Shown here: positions 57,637-64,000 of the stretch, in pieces | Numbering within the stretch: the stretch's first letter is position 1 | Layout: every line of letters begins with the position of its first letter | Origin: Microplitis mediator | Lineage: Eukaryota; Arthropoda; Insecta; Hymenoptera; Braconidae | Assembly (NCBI RefSeq): GCF_029852145.1 | Contig: NC_079971.1 | Span: 10,211,697 to 10,275,696, forward strand | Reading direction: 5' to 3' | Length of the DNA: 64,000 nt | Notes under the pieces: model-generated | Seen by the model: only the letters and a program-made list of their open reading frames with translations | What the model was told of the DNA's origin: nothing | Databases searched by the model: none | Made by a program: the position numbers and the translations under genes

Positions 57637-57639
<3 letters not shown>
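55855..57639. mobile_element. 1785-bp palindromic (foldback) element, TA duplication
   Basis: Ends CACTAATGCAAAAAATTAAA and its mirror TTTAATTTTTTGCATTAGTG, with TA at 55853-55854 and 57640-57641. Arms match nearly perfectly to a centre near 56747. AATTAAAGGAGCAAGTTTTG occurs both near the ends (as AATTAAAGGAGC) and near the centre. Related arm fragments lie at 60863-61660 and 63800-64000. No transposase. Confidence 0.93.
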
Positions 57640-57674
<35 letters not shown>

Positions 57675-57715
57675 GTATATATTAGGGTGATCAGAAAAAA
57701 TCTAATATTTTTTTT

Positions 57716-58804
57716 TAACTTCCGACATTGAAAAGTTAGTTCTCAGGCACCTCTAGAAAATGCTCACCAAATTTGAGCTCTTAACATTAAAAGTAAGATC
57801 CTCCTCATCGCAGTTTTCTATTGTTTCTTTAGTCCCTTATATGAAAGACCATATCTCATTATTCATTGATGGTTAAACGACAACATTAAACATTTTTTGA
57901 AATGAAATTGAATGCTCTATAAAAAAGGAACAGTGTGTTTAGGCGATAACTTTCACCATTTAAAAGATATTTAAGATCAAAGTTTGAAGAATTTGTTAAA
58001 AAAAAATCGGTCTGTCAGTTGACCCTGCGGGCCAGCCCCAAAACTTCCTGCTGTTTTCGAGCTCGTTGAGCTCGAAAACATTATTGTGAATACATTTTCG
58101 AGCTCTTCGAGCTCGCAAATACTTTTGTATGCCATTGTTTTGTAAAAAACCATTTTTTAGCATTTCTTTCTCCCACGATATCTCGCGAACGAATTAACCG
58201 ATTATGATGGTTGCGGCGGCAATCGACGTGTTTTATGAAGTTCTAAAGCTGATCAAATTTTAAAATCGATTTATCGAGTCGTTTTTAAGAAATTTCGAAA
58301 AAACCAAAAAAATTTTTTTTTTTGAATTCTTTCGTCAACGGTTTCTCTTGAACGAATGAACCGATTTTGATGGTTGAGGTGGCATTCGACGCGGCTTATA
58401 GAGTTTTAGAGCTGATTAGATTTTGGAATAAATCCATTGAGCAAATTAAAAGTTATCCAAATAAAACATTTTCGAAAAAATTTTATTTTTGAAATATCTC
58501 TGAACGCACCCTACCGATTAAGTTCAAATTTTTACGGCTTTAAGACATTAACAAGCCGCGTCGAATGACACCTCAACGATCAAAATCGGTTCATCCGTTC
58601 AAGAGTTATGAATATTCACATACATACATACGTACGTACGTACACACGTACATACACTCGGACATCATCGTGAAACTAGTCAGGATAGCTTCCTAGGACC
58701 TCGAAACGTCGACATCTGATGGAAATTCGATTTTCGTAAATCGGACCGAAACCCATAACTTCCCGAATTTTTGAAAATTTACAATTTTTTTAGCGGGAAG
58801 TTAA
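57716..58804. mobile_element. Element with TTAACTTCC(C)GC termini
   Basis: Starts TTAACTTCCGAC, ends GCGGGAAGTTAA. It holds GTTGACCCTGCGGGCCAGCC, repeated TTCGAGCTC palindromes at 58058-58120, diverged ~150-bp internal repeats around ACGAATTAACCGATTATGAT and ACGAATGAACCGATTTTGAT, and a CATA/CGTA microsatellite at 58618-58655. The same family fills 61730-63123. No transposase seen. Confidence 0.7.
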
Positions 58805-58891
58805 AAATGACCTCGTTACGACTTTCACTTTTCATGGGTGAGTGTATAGGGTATCCTACGGGGCACCGTACGAATGCATTGTATGTATACA

Positions 58892-58932
<41 letters not shown>

Positions 58933-59974
58933 TCAAAATATGAAAAAAAAACGATTATAAACAATAAAATATTGTTTTTAAGAATTTTTTTTTTTTAAAT
59001 CATTGTTTTCTTACGCTAACAATATTGTGAAAAAAAAATTTTCAAAAATGTTTCATTAATCCATTTGTTCATAAAAAACCTATAAGCTAATGGCTAGACA
59101 AAATTTGAAAAGTAATCATATAATGCCTAACAAGAATATGAAATCAGTGATACCTTAAAATTAAAAAAAAAATTATTTAACATATATTATTTTAATTTTG
59201 CACGACTCATGAGGCGAAGCATCTGAGATGTGCTTTACGATCGAAAATTTAATTTTTTTGTTAGTTCAAAAATTGGTAATTAATGAAATCAAAATATTGT
59301 ATAAGCTTTCATACTGTCATCTTGTTGAGAATGTTTATAAAAAGGGCTCCAAGAAACAAAAAATTTTTAGATTAATTATTTAAACTTTTATACCGCCTTT
59401 TATGACAACACAAAGCCGTAAAAAAAATGTTAATTAACAATTGAATAACTTTTTGAAAAATACTGATACAACTTTTATTACCACGAAATTATATTCTTTG
59501 AAGTGTCTAGATGACACCAGAATGTTTACAAATTTTTTAATTGATATTTAATTGCCAAAAAAAATTATTTAAAAACTATGCTCACTAGAGTGGCGGCGCG
59601 CGCATGCCGAAACTGTCGCGCAAAAGCTGATTTTCAATGTTAAATTAAAATTATAAATATTGGAGCTACAATTCGGAGAGTTGAGAACTTTTCTACTAAA
59701 ATTTTCTGCTCTTTCAGAAAATTTTTTAATGTTTGAGCTACCACTTAACGGTTTTAACGGTTTTTTGTTCATAACAATTGTAATTATATTTTTCCCAAAA
59801 AAATCCAAAAAACGTCTTTTTTTAGACGCCATTCCGGATCGTTTAAGCCATCAACTATATTTTTAGGAGACCTGTAACTATTTTTCGCAGGAACTCAACT
59901 TCTCGACTCGACTAAAATAGAATAAAAATACATTATTTAGGTATCTTCATTGATTCGTTTATTTACCATTTGAT
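58805..59974. other. AT-rich region without genes
   Basis: Contains a (TA)n tract at 58895-58926. The convergent readings near 59569-59866 are short and without domains. Nothing else recognised. Confidence 0.45.
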
Positions 59975-60378
59975 ATCCCTCGCAGATTTGAATCACGGTG
60001 GAAACACGGTGGGTTTGTTCCATTGTACCACTGTGATTACGCGGTGTATCCACCGTGATTCCACGGTGTCTATGCCACCGTGTATACACGGTGTTTCCAC
60101 TGTGATTACGCGGTGGATACACCGTGGAACCACGGTGGTGAAATCGCACAAAGCCACCGTGGAATCACGGTGGGTACACCACGTAATCACAGTGGAAACA
60201 CCGTGTATACACAGTGGTCAAGCCACCGTGAAATCACGGTGGATACACCGCGTAATCACAGTGGATACACTGTGTATACCCGGTGGTGAAATGGAACAAA
60301 CCCACCGTGTAACCACAGTGGATCCACGGTGTTTACACTTCCACGGTGTTTCCACCGTGATTCAAATCTGCGAGGGAT
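59975..60378. mobile_element. CACCGTG-array element with intact inverted ends (404 bp)
   Basis: Ends ATCCCTCGCAGATTTGAATC and GATTCAAATCTGCGAGGGAT are perfect inverted repeats that run on into CACGGTGGAAACAC. The inside is an array of CACCGTG/CACGGTG heptamers at 10-20-bp spacing with GATTACG, GTATACA and GTGGATACAC spacers. Several frames are open on both strands because of the periodicity. Sister of 7147-7397. Confidence 0.88.
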
Positions 60379-60862
60379 GGTATTAATCTTTTTCTTAGAC
60401 TAGTAAGCCTTTAATTCTGTGCCTATTTAGACAGTCGATCTGAAGGAGTAAACTCCAATCGTGCATCGAAGCTGACACACACACTTTTTTTATTCAGAAT
60501 TTCGATTTATTATTTTTTAACTGATTTATTAAAAATGTAACTGTAAGTTTTTTCCCACAAAATTGATAATTAAGTATATTTTTCTAGGAAATCTGGCCAA
60601 ATATCCCAATCGCAATAAAAGTCAATATTTTTAATAAGACGAACCGATATACTTTTCAATATAATTAATATTCCCGTAAGTACTAATTCAAAATAAATCG
60701 ATTATGTATAATTAATTCGAAATTTTTTCTTTTCTATTGATATGAATGATGACCTTTCTAAAATAAAAACGTTTATTTCTCAAAAATGGATCTTAAATTA
60801 TCTCTAAATAATAAACTGACGTATTATTCTCTTCTTCCAAAAGTAAAGCTTACCTACATCTA
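60379..60862. other. Unassigned AT-rich spacer
   Basis: No gene or repeat recognised; ends at a TA before CACTTATCC. Confidence 0.4.
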
Positions 60863-61729
60863 CACTTATCCAAAAAATTAAAGGAACAAAAAAATTTTAT
60901 AAATTTTTTAGTGATTTTTGGAAGGCTGTATTTTCATGAAAAATGATAATATCCGAAAAATGAAAAAAGCAAATTGAAGCTTAAAATCACTAGTTTAAAG
61001 ATCTTTCAGTAAAATATTTTTTTTAAGCCACGGTTTTTGCGGAATCATAAGAAAAAGGTTGAGACAAAGTTTTTCTAAATCTTTTGGTTTTGTGTTGTAG
61101 GTCTACGGGGCTGGGAAAAATTTTGTTAAAAAAACCAATTCACGGCTCGTTTAGGAAATTTATTCAGCTACAATTTGCTTTGTTTTGTTTCTCTGTACGA
61201 CAATTTGCTGCGAAGATATCAGCCTTCAAATGCAAAAAGATCTTTTTGTCTCTGATTTTTTTTATCCTTGATTTCCATTTGAAAAACCCTCGAATACTTG
61301 CCATTTTCTGGTTTTTTAGTCAACTCATCGCTACTCTGCAAATATTGATAAAAAAAAGAATGTTGCCAGGTGATTTTACACCTTAATGTACCCTCAAAAA
61401 CCCTGAAAATTTTCAGATTGATCCATTGAACCGTTTGTCCGGGCCGATTGCTCAAAGTTTTACAAAACAATTAAAGGAATAAGTTTTGTTCTTTAATTTG
61501 TGTAATCATTACCAAAATGAAAGAATTAATTTTTTTCGGATTTTCTTCCATTTTTGCGTTAGTTATTTAGTAAATATAAGGTAAAGAGAAAAAAAAAAAG
61601 TTTCCCAAAAACGAAAAAAAAAAAGAATTTTTATACTTCTTGTTTTTTACGTTTTACTCGGGTTTTTTTTTTTTTTTCGTTTTTTTTATCATACTAAAGC
61701 AGATGCAGTTACAGCGGTAAAAAAAAAAT
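60863..61729. mobile_element. Single arm of a CACT-type palindromic element, chimeric end
   Basis: Starts CACTTATCCAAAAAATTAAA after TA and follows, with divergence, the left arm of the 55855 element to its central AATTAAAGGAATAAGTTTTG. The mirror arm is absent. Near 61695-61720 it carries GCAGATGCAGTTACAGCGGT, a word from the centre of the 18901 family, then passes into the next element. Readings inside are shadows. Confidence 0.75.
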
Positions 61730-62194
61730 CTGTCTATCGGTTGACCCTGCAGGCCAGCCCCAAAACTTCCCGATGTCTTCGAGCTCCTTGAGCTCCTTGA
61801 GCTCGAAAACATTGTTGTGGATACATTTTCGAGCTCTTCGAGCTCGAAAATACTTTTGTGTGCCATTGTTTTCGAAAAAAACCGATTTTACCAATTCTTT
61901 CTCCCGTGATAACTCTCGAACGAATACTCCGATTGAGATGGCTAAGGCAGCAATCGACGCGTTTTATCAAGTTCTAGAGCTGATTAGATTTCAAAGTTGA
62001 TCATATAAATCGTTTCTGAGAAATCAATAAAAAACTAAAAAAAAAAAAATTTTTTTTTTTCGTAATTCGCCAATATTTTCGAGTCTACTCAATCAAGTGA
62101 TCTGAAACTTTCAGAAAAGTTGATGGCCAACAAGCTTTTTCGATTGCCGCCTTAACCATCCAAATTGGTTCATTAGTTAAAAAGTTACAAAGAG

Positions 62195-62197
<3 letters not shown>

Positions 62198-62271
<74 letters not shown>
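62198..62271. repeat. (CA)n microsatellite
   Basis: About 37 CA units followed by CATACATACA. Confidence 0.95.
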
Positions 62272-62276
<5 letters not shown>

Positions 62277-62319
62277 TACACTTGGACATCATTCTGAAAA
62301 TAGTCAGAATAGCTTCCTA

Positions 62320-63012
62320 CACGAAAAAAAAATTCTAGTTAAATTTACAATGCTAACATCGTAATTTGTCCTATTAATTATTGTATTGGTGGACTAGACT
62401 TTTCACATCGTAATTTTTACGATGTAGGGTTGGAAATTTCATTTAAGAAATAATACTTCAGACAAACAATACGAAGTCTTAAGCTCTTTAATATAAATTA
62501 CGATGTAACATCGTAAAATTTGAAGAGAAATTTTAAATAAAAGATTAAAATAATAATCGTTCGGCGAAGTGTCCGACGCCTTGGACCACTCGGCCACTGA
62601 AGGGCCTACACTATAAGTTATTTTTAAGATCCATATAAACGACTTGCGGAGGACCCAGTTACTATTTAAAAAGTACGATGTAACATCGTACTTTTTATAG
62701 CTTCCATCGTATTATAACAGAGGCAGCACTGTAATATTTATTTTATTAAAAAGTAAATAGAAATATTAAATGTACGAATAAATATAGTTTTTAAAGTGTA
62801 ATTTTTTATTATTTTTTTTTACGATGTTAAATTGTAGATTTTGCAGTAAATTTTAATCCCAAAAGTCTTTGTTAAAATTACGATGTAAAATAGTAAAAAA
62901 TATAACCCACATAATAAATTTTGAAATAAAACATTTAAAAATTGACGTTAATAAAAGTCTAGTCCGAGATTACGATTAACATCGTAAATTTTGGTAGAAT
63001 TTTTTTTTCGTG
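62320..63012. mobile_element. 693-bp MITE with TA duplication and tRNA-like insert
   Basis: Ends CACGAAAAAAAAATTCTAG and its near mirror AGAATTTTTTTTTCGTG, flanked by TA at 62318-62319 and 63013-63014. The sister repeat at 58690-58705 (AGCTTCCTAGGACCTC) gives the empty site. The interior has many ACGATGTAACATCGTAA palindromes. 62573-62605 reads, in reverse, like the D-arm and anticodon-stem part of a tRNA-Ser/Leu. Confidence 0.9.
62566..62608 (-). pseudogene. tRNA-Ser/Leu-like fragment inside the MITE
   Basis: On the minus strand CAGTGGCCGAGTGGTCCAAG then GCGTCGGAC matches the A-box and D-arm of type II tRNAs. The T-arm and B box are not visible, so it is not a working gene. Confidence 0.5.
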
Positions 63013-63123
63013 TAGGACCTCAAAACGTCGACATCTGATGAAAACTCAACTTTCGAAAATCGAGGTGAAAACAGTAACTTCCCAATTTTTCGAAAATCGT
63101 CGATTTTCTTAGCGGGAAGTTAA

Positions 63124-63385
63124 AAAAAATTAAAAAAAAAAAAATTTTTTTCAAAATTTTTTTTTTTCTTCCGATTTTTTTCGACAATCAATCTTTTTGA
63201 TCAAGGAAATGAAGATTACCGGAAAAAAAAACATTTTCAAATCAAAGAAATGAACAAATACCGAGAAACTACCAATTATGGTGATTTTTGACAAAATCGA
63301 TAAATTTAAAGTTTCGGGACACTAAGAAAGAAAAATCGCAGCGATTTGAAATTTTCAGGGTTTTTTCGGAACACTTTGTTTTCTA
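63124..63385. mobile_element. Arm fragment of the 18901-type palindrome
   Basis: Matches 20070-20290, including AAATGAAGATTACCGG, GAGAAACTACCAATTATGGT and AATCGCAGCGATTTGAAATT. It abuts the preceding element directly. Confidence 0.8.
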
Positions 63386-63474
63386 GTTATTTCTATTTTA
63401 ATGCCAAGCTCCTATAAAAATAGTGTTCTGATCGATTTTAAGAGCTTGGCATTAAAATAGAAATAACTAGAAAA
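63379..63474. repeat. Perfect 33-bp-stem hairpin
   Basis: TTTTCTAGTTATTTCTATTT on to GCCAAGCTC (63379-63412) is mirrored at 63442-63474, with a loop of about 29 nt. It interrupts the palindrome fragment. Confidence 0.85.
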
Positions 63475-64000
63475 TAATGCAGAATTTAAAAAAAATTTAT
63501 CAACGATAATTTGTAGGAAATAAAATTGTCTACAAAAAAGTTTAAATGACATATTATGATCCGATAGTTAAGCCGAAAAATTAAGAAGATCTCGAAATTT
63601 ATTCTAACTTTACTTCGAGCTCCAATAACTTTTGAACAGATGGATTTATCGAAAAATGATAAGAAACTTTTTTTGTAGAGCGTTGAATTCCCTAAAAAAA
63701 TATATGCTAAGCTTATTCGTACAATGAGCCATTGCCGAGGTAAAAAATTCCGAACTAAAAAATTTTTTCCATGTTATTTAAATGGGAAATCAAAAATCAC
63801 GAAGCACCATCATAATCCAAAAAATGTCAAAACATAATTTAGAACACAAAAAAAAAAGTTTCAATTTTTTTTTTCTTCGATTTTTTTACATTTTTCGGAA
63901 ATTTTTTTTTTTATCATTTTTTTGCATTTGCTGAGTCACCAACGCAAAAATTTGAGAAAAGACGAAAAACAAAAAATTTTTTTCATTTTGATTATGATTA
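63475..64000. mobile_element. Repeat DNA ending in a 55855-type arm at the window edge
   Basis: 63475-63760 is AT-rich with no gene. 63840-64000 matches the central right arm of the 55855 element (GCATTTGCTGAGTCACCAAC), cut by the window end. Confidence 0.7.

Larger units (their letters stand above)
61730..63123. mobile_element. Second TTAACTTCC(C)GC-family copy, interrupted by a MITE
   Basis: Shares GTTGACCCTGCAGGCCAGCC, the TTCGAGCTC palindromes (61778-61850), TCGACGCGTTTTATCAAGTT and the right end TAGCGGGAAGTTAAAA with 57716-58804. It has (CA)n at 62198-62271 where the sister has CATA/CGTA repeats. The MITE lies at 62320-63012. Its left terminus is not clear. Confidence 0.75.

Overview
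The window looks like a transposon-dense stretch of an AT-rich arthropod genome, most likely an insect. A parasitoid hymenopteran is my guess, from the general look of the repeats. I found no ordinary host gene and no intact tRNA or rRNA gene. Almost everything readable is transposable element sequence, often nested two or three levels deep.

Layout. 1-2848: 3' part of a decayed jockey-like LINE. 3123-6283: a long inverted-repeat element with an LTR-like core. 7147-7397: a minisatellite of CACCGTG palindromes. 9251-14316: a three-level nest (foldback element, then a composite hairpin element, then a 3.1-kb internally deleted LTR retrotransposon with a GTAT target duplication). 16008-24390: a LINE of R1/LOA/I type, apparently split by a minus-strand gypsy-type retrotransposon that itself contains a 2-kb palindrome. 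25012-28063: LTR, primer site and gag fragment of another LTR element, interrupted by a 951-bp palindrome. 28070-30456: LTR-like and AT-rich repeats.

The main object is one giant LTR retroelement of about 23.3 kb at 30457-53723. It has perfect TACG target duplications, LTR ends TGTTACGTC/GACGTAACA and nearly identical LTRs. In order it carries gag, protease, a 159-bp in-frame repeat block, reverse transcriptase/RNase H, integrase, an inhibitor-of-apoptosis gene (two BIR domains plus RING), an envelope glycoprotein gene of the type known from chuvirus-like insect viruses fused behind an unusual N-terminal domain, two intact unknown genes, 4 kb of AT-rich noncoding DNA with iterated motifs, a possible 3' exon and an antisense gene. 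Most genes after pol begin a few bases after a splice-acceptor-like sequence, which suggests expression by alternative splicing as in complex retroviruses. pol, the IAP gene and env carry stops or frameshifts, while gag, protease, the two unknown genes and the antisense gene are open. A LINE fragment has replaced part of the 3' LTR.

53724-64000 is almost entirely foldback DNA: palindromes of 1.5 and 1.8 kb, a second CACCGTG element, elements ending in TTAACTTCC(C)GC, and a 693-bp TA-flanked MITE whose empty site can be read from a sister repeat in the same window. Many of these elements share CACT termini with TA duplications, or AGGGTG termini next to (TA)n tracts, which points to a few large families of nonautonomous hairpin transposons.
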